From Chlamydia caviae GPIC (GTDB taxonomy: Bacteria > Chlamydiota > Chlamydiia > Chlamydiales > Chlamydiaceae), in the NCBI RefSeq assembly GCF_000007605.1, contig NC_003361.3:806001-870000 (forward strand): 64,000 nt of DNA. The letters run 5' to 3'. Of this stretch, positions 55,672 through 64,000 are shown piece after piece. The notes under the pieces are model-generated. The model saw only the letters and a list, made by a program, of their open reading frames with translations, was not told the origin of the DNA and made no database searches. Every line of letters starts with the position of its first letter. Position 1 is the first letter of the stretch. The position numbers and the translations under genes were made by a program.

Positions 55672-56280
55672 ATGTTAACTCTTATCAATCTTAGCTTGTT
55701 ATTCTACGTACTCTTTGACGCTCCGGGATCTGTTCCCGTTTTTGTGTCCTTGTTGAAGCGCTACTCTGCGAAAAGACAACAGCATATCATTCTTAGAGAA
55801 TGTGTCTTTGCTCTTGCTACCCTATTACTTTTTGTTACCTTTGGAAGAAAATTCTTCCAATTTCTTGACATCTCCTTATATGCATTTCAATTCATCGGTG
55901 GTGTTTTGTTATTTTCAGTATCATTGAAAATGATGCTGGTCCCCCCACCTGTAGAATCTGATTCATCTGAACCTCAATCAGAACCTATCTTCTTTCCTCT
56001 AGCCTTCCCTGTAATCACCGGGCCTGCGGTAATTACTGCTTTGCTTAGCTATATGGAAGAAAATCTGTTTTCTAAAGAACTTATTCTTGGTGCTATGATT
56101 ATAGCTTGGGTACTATCTGTATTTACTTTATTGAGCTCGAGTTTTTTCAATCGTATCCTCGGATCTTCCGGTTTAGTTGCCTTAGAAAGATTGTTCAGTG
56201 TTGCCTTATTATTAATGTCTGCAAACCTCATGCTTAAAGGTATTTCCATCGCGTTTAACATAGGTTTTTATATTAAGTAG
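55672..56280 (+). CDS. MarC-family membrane protein (copy 2, YhgN-like)
   Basis: A 202-residue six-helix protein. The start LINLSLLFYVLFDAPGSVPVFVSLLKRYS and the PLAFPVITGPAVITALLSYM core match YhgN/MarC proteins more closely than copy 1. Between them lie only 12 bases, and identical length suggests a tandem duplication followed by divergence. Function unknown. The next gene, map, starts 9 bases later. Confidence 0.8.
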   Translation: MLTLINLSLLFYVLFDAPGSVPVFVSLLKRYSAKRQQHIILRECVFALATLLLFVTFGRKFFQFLDISLYAFQFIGGVLLFSVSLKMMLVPPPVESDSSEPQSEPIFFPLAFPVITGPAVITALLSYMEENLFSKELILGAMIIAWVLSVFTLLSSSFFNRILGSSGLVALERLFSVALLLMSANLMLKGISIAFNIGFYIK

Positions 56281-56289
56281 TGTAGTGAA

Positions 56290-57165
56290 ATGAAAAGAAA
56301 TGATCCCTGCTGGTGTGGAAGCAAACGCAAGTGGAAACATTGCCACTATCCTCAGGCTCCTCAAGTGTCCTGGGAACAACAAAAACAATATTACGCGTCG
56401 CAATACGATATTATTTTAAAGACTCCTGAGCAAATCGAAAAAATCCGTTATGCGTGCCAAATCACTGCTCGCATCCTCGATGCTCTCTGTGAAGCATCTA
56501 AAGAAGGTGTAACTACAGAAGAGTTAGATCAACTCTCTCGCAAATTACATAAAGAGTATCATGCGATCCCCGCACCTTTAAACTATGGAACCCCACCTTT
56601 TCCAAAAACAATCTGTACATCACTTAATGAAGTGATCTGTCACGGGATTCCTAATAACAATCCTTTGAAGAACGGCGATATTATGAATATCGACGTTTCT
56701 TGCATTGTTGATGGATATTATGGCGATTGCAGCCGCATGGTAATGATTGGAGAGGTCTCAGACATAAAAAAACGTGTATGTCAAGCATCTTTAGATTGTC
56801 TAAACGCAGCTATAGCTGTGTTAAAACCTAACCTACCCCTATATGAAATTGGCGAAGCTATAGAAGCTTGCGCCGATACTTACGGATTTTCTATTGTCGA
56901 TCAGTTCGTAGGGCACGGAGTAGGAATAAAATTCCATGAAAACCCTTACGTCCCTCATTACAGGAACCGTAGTAATATACTATTAGCTCCTGGAATGACA
57001 TTCACCATAGAACCTATGATCAATGTTGGGAAAAAAGAAGGAATTATCGATCCTAGAAATCACTGGGAAGCAAGAACTTGTGATAACCAGCCCAGCGCAC
57101 AATGGGAGCACACCCTGCTTATTACTGAGACAGGTTATGAGATACTAACTCTTCTAGAGAAGTAA
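56290..57165 (+). CDS. map: Methionine aminopeptidase with N-terminal SEC-C zinc motif
   Basis: A 291-residue type I methionine aminopeptidase. The first 22 residues, KRNDPCWCGSKRKWKHCHYP, are a SEC-C zinc-binding motif seen in a subset of bacterial enzymes. The catalytic part has the metal ligands in NIDVSCIVDGYYGDCSRM, FVGHGVGIKFHENP, FTIEPMINVG and EHTLLITE. It removes N-terminal Met from nascent proteins. Its end overlaps the convergent coiled-coil gene by 44 bases. Confidence 0.95.
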   Translation: MKRNDPCWCGSKRKWKHCHYPQAPQVSWEQQKQYYASQYDIILKTPEQIEKIRYACQITARILDALCEASKEGVTTEELDQLSRKLHKEYHAIPAPLNYGTPPFPKTICTSLNEVICHGIPNNNPLKNGDIMNIDVSCIVDGYYGDCSRMVMIGEVSDIKKRVCQASLDCLNAAIAVLKPNLPLYEIGEAIEACADTYGFSIVDQFVGHGVGIKFHENPYVPHYRNRSNILLAPGMTFTIEPMINVGKKEGIIDPRNHWEARTCDNQPSAQWEHTLLITETGYEILTLLEK

Positions 57166-58399
57166 TCTCTTCTTCTAACCCTTCTATATGTGCTAGAAGA
57201 TTTTGAATCATCTCGATGTCTTTCATATCTGCAAAGCTCGAGGTGATTTCCTCTTGCTTTTGTAAAGCAAGATACTCTTCACGAACTAAGAAAAGCTCCT
57301 TACGAACTTCTGCTAGCGTCTCTGTTTTTTCAGCAAACTGTTCTCTTAGCTGCAAATATTTATCTTTATAAGACTTAAGCTCAACATCAATAGCCGGCGT
57401 TTCAATAACGATAGCTTTTTGTTCGTTCACAAGAGCATTTAATTGTGCAATTTCCTCATCTTTTTGATGTAAAAAATTCTGACACTCTTCTAATCGTACA
57501 CGCAGTTGATCGACTTCTTGAACATGAGACTTAAGACTATGACATTCCTCTTCTAGGGTTGTTCTCAGTAATTTTTCTTCAATAAGCTTATTTTCTAAGG
57601 ACGACACCTTCTCATCTTTTTCTCGCAAAGTGCGGAGCCATAGCTCAGCATCCTTACTTTCGTTACTGGAAAAAGTTTCTTTCCCAGATACCCAAGAAAA
57701 TACAGAAGTTGTTTCATCTCCAGCTACAAGACGAACATATTCATTATGTAAAACAGCATAATCTTCCAACCAGCTATTTTTCTGATCAGCAAGAATCTGC
57801 AAGTCTAAAGCCATATGCTCCTGCTTCTTACAAGAAGCTTGCAGCAAAGCCCGGTATTCTTGAAGCTCAGATTCTAAAGCTTGCGCACGTTTTTCTAAAA
57901 ATTCACACGCCATAGCTTTATCATGAACTACTTTATCGTAAGCTACTTGAATCTCCGTATACTCGTTTGATAGCTGATCATATTTTTGTTTTTGTTCATC
58001 ATTTTCTTCATCGATAAGGGATATGCCAAAAACAAAAATTCCCCAAGATAATAAAAAGGCTGTAGATAGCCCTAAAGCCCACAATAATGAAGAATAAGTA
58101 GCGATGTACTTATAATAGTATACAGATAGAAATAAACAAGAAACTACACCATATCCCCAAAACCGGAAATAAACAGAAGCAACTAAAGCTAAAGCAGAGA
58201 AACACATCGTTAACAGAAGTAACGTTGCATCCACGATAGAAGCACAACCTAATCCACAGAAAATCAAAACTATAGATGATAGAAATACCCACTCTATTGA
58301 AAAAGACCTACATCTACCCAACAAAGTTTCCCATCTAAATCCTTGATAGACTTTTCGATAAAGATGTTTATTAAAAACGTGCATGGCCTCAAATCCCAT
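57122..58399 (-). CDS. Inc-like membrane protein with long coiled coil (CT850-type)
   Basis: A 425-residue protein. Four or five hydrophobic segments (about 33-135, including VFLSSIVLIFCGLGCA, LLLTMCFSALALVA, VVSCLFLSVYYY and LGLSTAFLLSWGIFVFG) precede a coiled coil over about 140-425 (QKYDQLSNEYTEIQVAYDKV, then LREKDEKVSSLENKL). Position next to map matches C. trachomatis CT850, an inclusion membrane protein reported to bind the dynein light chain DYNLT1. That role cannot be read from sequence and is carried over only by position and architecture. Confidence 0.68.
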   Translation of the reverse strand: MGFEAMHVFNKHLYRKVYQGFRWETLLGRCRSFSIEWVFLSSIVLIFCGLGCASIVDATLLLLTMCFSALALVASVYFRFWGYGVVSCLFLSVYYYKYIATYSSLLWALGLSTAFLLSWGIFVFGISLIDEENDEQKQKYDQLSNEYTEIQVAYDKVVHDKAMACEFLEKRAQALESELQEYRALLQASCKKQEHMALDLQILADQKNSWLEDYAVLHNEYVRLVAGDETTSVFSWVSGKETFSSNESKDAELWLRTLREKDEKVSSLENKLIEEKLLRTTLEEECHSLKSHVQEVDQLRVRLEECQNFLHQKDEEIAQLNALVNEQKAIVIETPAIDVELKSYKDKYLQLREQFAEKTETLAEVRKELFLVREEYLALQKQEEITSSFADMKDIEMIQNLLAHIEGLEEEITSLEELVSHNLSQ

Positions 58400-58411
58400 A
58401 CAAGAATACTC

Positions 58412-58597
58412 CTAAGATTCTTCCAGAGAATCTTGAGCCTTAGTTAATAAATAGCTAATCACAGCAGGATCTCCCTCGTAGGTCATCTCTACTTTCATCT
58501 TACCATCTGAAGACGCATGCCCGCAAGTCACCAATACATAAGCACTCACATCCTCATCGAAAGTTCCTGTCCCGTCGTCACATTCGTTTCCAGACAC
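58412..58597 (-). CDS. Small acidic protein (CT849.1-type)
   Basis: A 61-residue protein with an acidic N-terminus (MSGNECDDGTGTFDEDVSA), a beta-rich middle (YVLVTCGHASSDGKMKVEMTY) and a helical tail. No family recognised. It lies 12 bases upstream of the coiled-coil Inc-like gene on the same strand and may be its operon partner. Confidence 0.55.
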   Translation of the reverse strand: MSGNECDDGTGTFDEDVSAYVLVTCGHASSDGKMKVEMTYEGDPAVISYLLTKAQDSLEES

Positions 58598-58850
58598 TTC
58601 CTTCTCCTCTCTAGCTAAAGGCCCCTATCACCAATTCATTGATTGATAACAAGTCCTTTATTTTCTTTAGAAACTCTAAACCTTAGAGATCAAAACTTTT
58701 TTACTTTCCCTGCGAAATTTTTTAATTCTATTTGTTGCTAAAGGAAAACAACTTATTAAACAAATCAAATTATTGATTGAATTTATTATTTAATAAAACG
58801 CTTTGTTTATTGGTAAAATAAAACTAAATAAAACTAAAAATTTTTCTATT

Positions 58851-59354
58851 ATGACAATACAACCTATCAGCACCGCATCTACAGCTTCGATAGCATCTAA
58901 AGAAACGGCGCAGGCTGCTCAACTTCCTCCTTTAGATCCATTAAACACACCTCCTATTGGGGCATTGCTTTTTAGTATTTACGAGCTTCTCCTACAAGCG
59001 ATTGAAATTCGACAACAAACAGTTCTGACTCAATCACAACAATTAAATGATAATACTAATATCCAACAACAATTAAACCAAGCAACTAATCAAATCAAAT
59101 TTGCTGTTGTAAGTGCTGGAGGCAAGGAAGACGAAATTACTCGAGTACAAAACCAAAACCAGAACTACTCCGCTCAAAGATCAAATATTCAAGATGAATT
59201 AGTCACTGCTCGACAAAATGGACAAATTATCCTCTCACACGCATCTACGAACATTAACATTATCCAACAACTAGCCTCTCAAGACTCCTCGTTCTTAAAA
59301 ACGACAAGCGCCATTGGAAGTACAGTAAACCAACTCAACAAACCTCCTTCATAA
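58851..59354 (+). CDS. DUF720-like helical protein 1 (CT847/CT848 family)
   Basis: A 167-residue all-helical protein. I chose ATG 58851 because MTIQPISTAS matches the start of the third paralogue (MTTQPIIPGV). The upstream start adds 16 residues. The sequence is Gln/Asn-rich with a QQQLNQATNQIKFAVVSAG middle and a NINIIQQLASQD motif, shared with its neighbour (NNNIIQQSLQ). CT847 in C. trachomatis is a type III secreted effector. These three proteins probably form one such family. No ribosome site is visible before the ATG. Confidence 0.65.
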   Translation: MTIQPISTASTASIASKETAQAAQLPPLDPLNTPPIGALLFSIYELLLQAIEIRQQTVLTQSQQLNDNTNIQQQLNQATNQIKFAVVSAGGKEDEITRVQNQNQNYSAQRSNIQDELVTARQNGQIILSHASTNINIIQQLASQDSSFLKTTSAIGSTVNQLNKPPS

Positions 59355-59404
59355 GCAAGTAGGGAAACAACTTAAAGTTAATCGAAGAAAATAGGTAGGA
59401 AATT

Positions 59405-59923
59405 ATGTGGTTCTCTTCTCCAGCACTTCAAACTAGCCCTAGAGCCGCTATTGACGTTCCCGGGACATCTATCACAGGTGGACCAAATACAGCAACAGCC
59501 GATGAAATTATTGCAAAATTTGCGAAAGATTCCAATCCTCTGATTATCACCGTGTACTATGTATACCAGTCTGTATTGGTAGCGCAGGACAACTTATCTA
59601 TTATCGCTCAAGAACTTCAGTCTAATGCTTCTGCCCAGACTTTTTTAAACAACCAAGAAGCTTTATACCAATACGTAACCATACCTAAGAACAAATTAAA
59701 CGATAACTCGTCGGCGTTCTTACAAGATGTTCAATCAACAAACCAAGCTGTTGGAGCTTCTCGACAAGCACTACAAAACCAAATTTCAGGTTTAGGAAAT
59801 GGTGCTCAGGTTATCTCAAGTAACTTGAACACGAACAATAACATTATCCAACAGTCTCTACAAGTAGGCCAGGCGTTAATTCAAACGTTCTCACAAATTG
59901 TAAGTTTGATAGCAAACATTTAA
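59405..59923 (+). CDS. DUF720-like helical protein 2
   Basis: A 172-residue helical paralogue of the flanking genes, sharing the Q-rich repeats and the NTNNNIIQQSLQVGQALI motif. Preceded by TAGGAAATT as ribosome site, 50 bases after gene 1. Probably cotranscribed, secreted by the type III system by analogy with CT847/CT848. Function unknown. Confidence 0.65.
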   Translation: MWFSSPALQTSPRAAIDVPGTSITGGPNTATADEIIAKFAKDSNPLIITVYYVYQSVLVAQDNLSIIAQELQSNASAQTFLNNQEALYQYVTIPKNKLNDNSSAFLQDVQSTNQAVGASRQALQNQISGLGNGAQVISSNLNTNNNIIQQSLQVGQALIQTFSQIVSLIANI

Positions 59924-59942
59924 TCATAAGGAACTTAGCATA

Positions 59943-60473
59943 ATGACCACCCAACCTATAATACCAGGCGTTGATAAAGTCCCAACAGTTGTTCCAGCAA
60001 GTACAAAAGTTGTGTCTGATAGTATTGTGATTAATAAACCTTCCGCTATCTATTTCTGCATCTCTGTAATGTTGCAGTTATCGACATCTACTACAGAATT
60101 CGGAAAGGCCATTATGTCCGTACTTCAAGACAATACGGTAATACAACAAAAGAAAACAAAAGAGCTTATTAACCTACCTTTATTGAAAGTCCCCGACCTT
60201 CAAAAAGTTGATAATTTTAACGCAGATAAACCTGAATATAAAAACCAGACAGAAATCCAAGCCTATCAAACCTCGAACCAACAAATTACTGCTAACCGAC
60301 AGTTAATCCAGCAGGAACTGGCTGCTGCACAACAAAGAGCACAAGCAAACCAAAAAGCGGTAAATGCTACGTCTACGGAATCTATGAAGTTATTGCAAGC
60401 AACTAATGCTCTCCTATCTTCATTAAAAGACTATAATATTAAAGCAAATCTAACGACATCTCCGTCTGATTAA
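59943..60473 (+). CDS. DUF720-like helical protein 3
   Basis: A 176-residue helical paralogue, more diverged. It shares a two-helix ground plan (ISVMLQLSTSTTEFGKAIMS, then QQELAAAQQRAQANQKAVN) with the previous two. AAGGAAC lies before the ATG. Last of the triplet. The gap to the next gene is 83 bases. Confidence 0.62.
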   Translation: MTTQPIIPGVDKVPTVVPASTKVVSDSIVINKPSAIYFCISVMLQLSTSTTEFGKAIMSVLQDNTVIQQKKTKELINLPLLKVPDLQKVDNFNADKPEYKNQTEIQAYQTSNQQITANRQLIQQELAAAQQRAQANQKAVNATSTESMKLLQATNALLSSLKDYNIKANLTTSPSD

Positions 60474-60556
60474 TTATTTAGATAAGGACTTCTAATAAAA
60501 CAATCCATGATCTAATATAAGCATTACTGAAAAGAAAAGAATCAGGTAAAACCTCC

Positions 60557-61264
60557 ATGAGGGTTATCTTCCCAGATAAACATAACAGATACCCGTTTCT
60601 CACTCAGATACTTAAACGGCTTCCCTCGTTTATCTTAATAACCTCATGTGTTTCCCCTATTCTTTCTTATTTGATGAAAAAACTCTTTGGCATCCCAGGG
60701 ATCATTGAAACCCTGGCGCTATCCACAGAAGGAATTCATAAATATAAATTCTGGCAGTTTATCACCTACCCCCTCATTACCGCAGATTCTCTATGCATCC
60801 ATAAAGAAGGGTGTATGGACATTACTCAACGGTTACTTATTAGAAATATGCTTGGCTTCACTTTCTTTTATAAAGCCACTAACCACGTCATTCGAAAACT
60901 AGGGTCAATAACCTTCCTAGTCCTTATTGTCAGCCAGACTCTTATTATAGGAGTTGTCATTTGGGGATGCTTGAAACTATTTCACAGCTCACAGGCCCTA
61001 TTTGGTCCAGAATGTTTAATTAGCACGCTGATGTTAATTTGGGTTTTCCTTGATCCAGAAAAACGCCTAGGACTCACCCCACTCCCTATTACCCTATCGC
61101 GTAAATGGGGATTTGTCGTCCTAGCAACCTTTTACTTCTTTATTCTACTCTTCTCAGGAGCCTTCGCTTTATTCTTCGGATCGATATTATCCCTAATGTT
61201 AGGGGTTCTTTTTTGCTATAAAGAAAAAATCCCTAATCCCTACAGAATATCTCGGATGTTTTAA
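60557..61264 (+). CDS. Rhomboid-fold-like membrane protein
   Basis: A 235-residue protein with about six helices. KFWQFITYPLITADSLC and ALFGPECLISTLMLIWVFLDPEKRLGL resemble the rhomboid layout (WQ-x-x-T-Y/P at helix 1, small-residue G-P segment, then L-x-P). The catalytic GxSG serine and the partner His are not present, so if related it is a pseudo-rhomboid. Position is CT846-like. Ends 4 bases into the convergent CT845-type gene. Confidence 0.5.
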   Translation: MRVIFPDKHNRYPFLTQILKRLPSFILITSCVSPILSYLMKKLFGIPGIIETLALSTEGIHKYKFWQFITYPLITADSLCIHKEGCMDITQRLLIRNMLGFTFFYKATNHVIRKLGSITFLVLIVSQTLIIGVVIWGCLKLFHSSQALFGPECLISTLMLIWVFLDPEKRLGLTPLPITLSRKWGFVVLATFYFFILLFSGAFALFFGSILSLMLGVLFCYKEKIPNPYRISRMF

Positions 61265-61491
61265 CCTTCTTCGGCAAATAATGCCAAAATCGCCGCCCGA
61301 GCCTCTCCAAGACCAGAAAGAACACCTTCCTCAAACCGAAAGAAAGGATTTTCTTCCAGCATAGAAAAATCCATGGGCTGTAATACATCATCAGAAGTTA
61401 AATTCGGGACGATCTGCTCCCCCATGCTTTGTAAACGAGATTTTTGATTTTCATAAAGCTGATTCAACAAATCATGTAGTTTATTTTTCAT
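61261..61491 (-). CDS. Small helical protein (CT845-type)
   Basis: A 76-residue protein (KNKLHDLLNQLYENQKSRLQ, ending GEARAAILALFAEEG). No family known to me. It overlaps the tadA stop by 11 bases on the same strand, hence translational coupling with tadA. Confidence 0.6.
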   Translation of the reverse strand: MKNKLHDLLNQLYENQKSRLQSMGEQIVPNLTSDDVLQPMDFSMLEENPFFRFEEGVLSGLGEARAAILALFAEEG

Positions 61492-61954
61492 TTTTCTCTT
61501 TTCGCTTCTCTATAAAGAATTGTTTCATCAATTGTTCAGACTCCTCACGGCAGATCCCCGAGAAACACTCTACCTGATGAAATGGGTGTTTTGCTGTAAA
61601 AACATTTATCCAACTTCCTCCTGCACCTAAACGCAAATCCGGAGCTGCCCAGACAATTCTACGAATACGGGCTAATTGAATAGCCCCAGCACACATCAAA
61701 CAAGGCTCAAGAGTACAGTAGAGCACGGTATCTACCAAACGCCAATTCTCTAAATATTGTGCTGCGGCTCCTATACATAAAATTTCAGCATGAGCAGTTG
61801 GGTCCTGAAACTTCTCCGTAGTGTTGTGACCACGAGCAATTATTTTATTATCTTTAACTATAACACAGCCTACGGGAACCTCATCCTGATCATATGCTTG
61901 GCGAGCTTCCTTTAGTGCTTGATTCATAAAAAATATATCTTTTTCTATATCCAT
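61481..61954 (-). CDS. tadA: tRNA-specific adenosine deaminase
   Basis: A 157-residue zinc deaminase with TAHAEILCIGAAA (His and catalytic Glu) and EPCLMCAGAIQLARI (two zinc Cys). It converts adenosine 34 of tRNA-Arg(ACG) to inosine. Formerly called cumB in chlamydial genomes. Typical length. Confidence 0.93.
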   Translation of the reverse strand: MDIEKDIFFMNQALKEARQAYDQDEVPVGCVIVKDNKIIARGHNTTEKFQDPTAHAEILCIGAAAQYLENWRLVDTVLYCTLEPCLMCAGAIQLARIRRIVWAAPDLRLGAGGSWINVFTAKHPFHQVECFSGICREESEQLMKQFFIEKRKEKNEK

Positions 61955-62197
61955 AGGCTTTATATTAAATAACTCATAACCACTTTTTGGAATTGGATTA
62001 TAAAAAATCCTCCTATTAAGAAATAATAAAAAGTCCTCACATCAGTTTAACAACCATTTTTGAATCAGATTGAAAATATAGAATTTTTATTTGCAAATCA
62101 AAAAAACCCGCCTCACCATACCAAAAGGTGTACATTAACAATCTTCTCAAGTATAATTGGCTTTTGCAGCAATTATTTTATTTTAAGGAGACATCCA

Positions 62198-62467
62198 ATG
62201 TCTTTGGATAAGGGAACTAAAGAAGAAATTACAAAAAAGTTTCAACTTCATGAAAAAGATACCGGTTCAGCAGATGTGCAGATCGCTATATTAACGGAAC
62301 ACATCACAGAACTAAAAGAACATCTCAAGAGATCTCCTAAAGACCAAAACTCTCGATTAGCCCTACTAAAATTGGTAGGACAAAGAAGAAAGCTCTTAGA
62401 GTATCTTAACTCTACAGACACCGAAAGATATAAAAATTTAATTACAAGATTAAATTTAAGAAAGTAA
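62198..62467 (+). CDS. rpsO: Ribosomal protein S15
   Basis: An 89-residue S15 starting [21 protein letters not shown] and containing the conserved [21 protein letters not shown] and [12 protein letters not shown] segments. It binds 16S rRNA and starts assembly of the 30S platform. ATG 62198 has AAGGAG 7 bases upstream. An upstream in-frame ATG at 62060 lacks one and would add 46 unrelated residues, so I reject it. Usually paired with pnp, which follows after 47 bases. Confidence 0.97.
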   Translation: MSLDKGTKEEITKKFQLHEKDTGSADVQIAILTEHITELKEHLKRSPKDQNSRLALLKLVGQRRKLLEYLNSTDTERYKNLITRLNLRK

Positions 62468-62514
62468 TCTTTCATTTATTTTCCCCGAACATAAGATCTA
62501 ATTAGGAGACCTTC

Positions 62515-64000
62515 ATGACATTTGAAACTATTTTCGTTACCCTCGAAGAAGGCAAAACATTAGTATTTGAAACGGGGAAAATTGCTCGCCAAGCTAACGG
62601 AGCTGTTCTTGCTCGCATGCAAGAAACTTGGGTCTTTTCATCTGTTTGTGCGGCCAATCTCGAAGAACCTGTAGACTTTCTCCCTTTAAGAGTCGATTAT
62701 CAAGAAAAGTTTTCCTCTATAGGAAAAACTTTAGGCGGGTTCATTAAAAGAGAAGGTCGCCCAACTGAAAGAGAAATTTTAACTTCTCGTTTGATAGATC
62801 GTTCTATGCGTCCTTCTTTACCGAACCGGTTAATGCAGGATGTTCAAGTCTTATCTTATGTATGGTCTTATGATGGGGTGACTCTCCCCGATCCTATAGC
62901 TATTTGTGGTGTTTCTGCAGCACTAGCAATTTCTGACATTCCTCAAATTAGTGTTGTAGCTGGTGTTCGTGTTGGCTTTGTCAACAATAGTTGGGTAGTT
63001 AACCCAACAAAAGCCGAAATGGATGTTTCTAGAATGGAGCTCGTTTTAGCAGGAACCGAAAATGCTATTCTAATGATAGAGGGTCATTGCGACTTCTTAA
63101 CGGAAGAGCAGGTTATCGAGGCTATTGAATTTGGTCATAAACACATAGCAACCATTTGTAGAGCAATCAAAGACTTGCAGCAAAAGGTAGGCAAGAAAAA
63201 GAATTCCGATGCTATTGTTCCCCTTCCTGAAGAAGTTCAATCTTCTGTAAATACGTTTGTTGAAGGCAAATTTGCTGATCTTTTAAAAATTAAAGAGAAA
63301 AAAGCTTTTGAGGCTGCTTCGAAGCAATTAGAAAAAGAAATTGTAGAGAAGTTCCTAGAAGAAAATGAGATCTTCACAGCATTGAATATTAAGACAGCTT
63401 TCAAACAAGCTAAGTCGGATTATATGCGTGCTTTGATACGCGAACAAAGTGTTCGTTCTGATGGACGGGCAATAACAACAATCCGTCCTATTTCTATTGA
63501 CACATCTTTCTTACCAAGAACCCACGGAAGTTGTTTATTCACTCGTGGAGAAACACAAACTGTGGCCGTTTGTACTTTAGGTAGCGAGGCTATGGCGCAG
63601 CGTTACGAAGACTTGAACGGTGAAGGGTTGGCTAAATTTTATTTACAATACTTCTTCCCTCCTTTCTCTGTTGGCGAAGTAGGAAGAATAGGTTCTCCAG
63701 GAAGAAGAGAAATTGGTCATGGTAAGCTTGCTGAGAAAGCTTTAAGCCACACTCTTCCTGATCCTGCAAAGTTTCCTTATACTATCCGTATAGAATCCAA
63801 CATTACTGAATCTAATGGTTCTTCATCCATGGCTTCTGTTTGCGGAGGTTGTTTAGCTTTAATGGATGCTGGGGTCCCTATTAAAACTCCTATAGCAGGT
63901 ATTGCTATGGGGTTAATCTTAGATAATGATCACGTCACTATTCTTTCAGATATTTCTGGATTAGAAGATTATTTAGGAGATATGGACTTTAAGGTTGCTG
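62515..64000 (+). CDS. pnp: Polyribonucleotide nucleotidyltransferase (partial, runs off window)
   Basis: The first 495 codons of PNPase are present, starting MTFETIFVTLEEGKTLVFETGKIA with AGGAG upstream. The first RNase PH domain (GGFIKREGRPTEREILTSRL, RPLFP-like SMRPSLPN), the helical linker and the start of the second RNase PH domain (REQSVRSDGRA, PRTHGSCLFTRGETQT, GEVGRIGSPGRREIGHG) are visible. It degrades RNA phosphorolytically and, with rpsO, forms the classic operon. The gene continues beyond position 64000. Confidence 0.95.
   Translation, partial: MTFETIFVTLEEGKTLVFETGKIARQANGAVLARMQETWVFSSVCAANLEEPVDFLPLRVDYQEKFSSIGKTLGGFIKREGRPTEREILTSRLIDRSMRPSLPNRLMQDVQVLSYVWSYDGVTLPDPIAICGVSAALAISDIPQISVVAGVRVGFVNNSWVVNPTKAEMDVSRMELVLAGTENAILMIEGHCDFLTEEQVIEAIEFGHKHIATICRAIKDLQQKVGKKKNSDAIVPLPEEVQSSVNTFVEGKFADLLKIKEKKAFEAASKQLEKEIVEKFLEENEIFTALNIKTAFKQAKSDYMRALIREQSVRSDGRAITTIRPISIDTSFLPRTHGSCLFTRGETQTVAVCTLGSEAMAQRYEDLNGEGLAKFYLQYFFPPFSVGEVGRIGSPGRREIGHGKLAEKALSHTLPDPAKFPYTIRIESNITESNGSSSMASVCGGCLALMDAGVPIKTPIAGIAMGLILDNDHVTILSDISGLEDYLGDMDFKVA

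Noticed and set aside
62060..62197. 46-residue N-terminal extension of rpsO
   Set aside because: The in-frame upstream ATG lacks a ribosome site and S15 proteins begin at the downstream [10 protein letters not shown].
1..64000. CRISPR array, rRNA operon, integrase-linked prophage or insertion sequence
   Set aside because: No regularly spaced repeats, rRNA sequence, transposase frame or phage integrase was seen. The only tyrosine recombinase is the chromosomal xerD.

Overview
This window is a piece of a Chlamydia chromosome. I place it in the Chlamydophila-type group (C. psittaci, C. abortus, C. caviae, C. felis and relatives), but I cannot assign the species from sequence alone. The placement rests on chlamydia-specific genes (CPAF, ltuA, the aaxABC arginine system, a second LcrH/CopB/CopD set, a DUF687 protein, IncA-like coiled-coil proteins). 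It also rests on a biopterin-type aromatic amino acid hydroxylase next to dapB and on remnants of a chlamydial microvirus.

Layout. 1-2049 (minus strand): nusG start, secE, tRNA-Trp, tuf, tRNA-Thr and infA, the usual translation cluster. 2350-3920: an Inc-like membrane protein, a SufE-like protein and tRNA-Met. 4000-13500 is the variable part. It holds a large Inc-like coiled-coil protein behind a promoter-like element with a G10 spacer, a decayed paralogue, bioY, and a 621-residue effector candidate with basic nuclear-localisation-like repeats behind an interrupted G tract. It continues with an Inc-like gene broken at a G5 run, a DUF687 protein, a secreted protein whose signal peptide is cut off by a T7 run, and a small membrane protein. 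13598-17718 (minus): dapB-asd-lysC-dapA, the aspartate branch toward diaminopimelate. 17928-22612 is a second accessory island: aromatic amino acid hydroxylase, queuosine-precursor-type transporter, Ulp1/C48-type membrane protease, an atypical secreted short-chain dehydrogenase, and microvirus VP3 and VP4 (Rep) remnants containing a perfect 16-bp inverted repeat.

22613-28036: the tightly packed shikimate operon aroA-aroK-aroC-aroB-aroDE. 28088-32424: a HAD-like secreted protein, then aaxA-aaxB-aaxC (porin, arginine decarboxylase, antiporter). 32589-38611: FAD oxidoreductase, a membrane protein, mdh, ltuA, pgi and xerD. 39259-44262: the second type III secretion translocator operon (CT863-like protein, LcrH2 chaperone, CopB2, CopD2). 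44270-58597: methyltransferase, ispH, CPAF, NhaD-type antiporter, SulP transporter, fumC, a fused permease/substrate-binding protein, an adenylate-kinase-like protein, two MarC paralogues, map, a CT850-like coiled-coil membrane protein and a short acidic protein. 58851-60473: three related small helical proteins (DUF720-like). 60557-64000: a rhomboid-fold-like membrane protein, a small helical protein, tadA, rpsO and the first 495 codons of pnp.

Housekeeping regions are compact, with many 1-4 base stop/start overlaps. The two accessory islands carry almost all the frameshifts, homopolymer tracts, decayed genes and lineage-specific proteins. Function calls come from reading motifs and gene order and from memory of chlamydial genomes. 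No database search was run.
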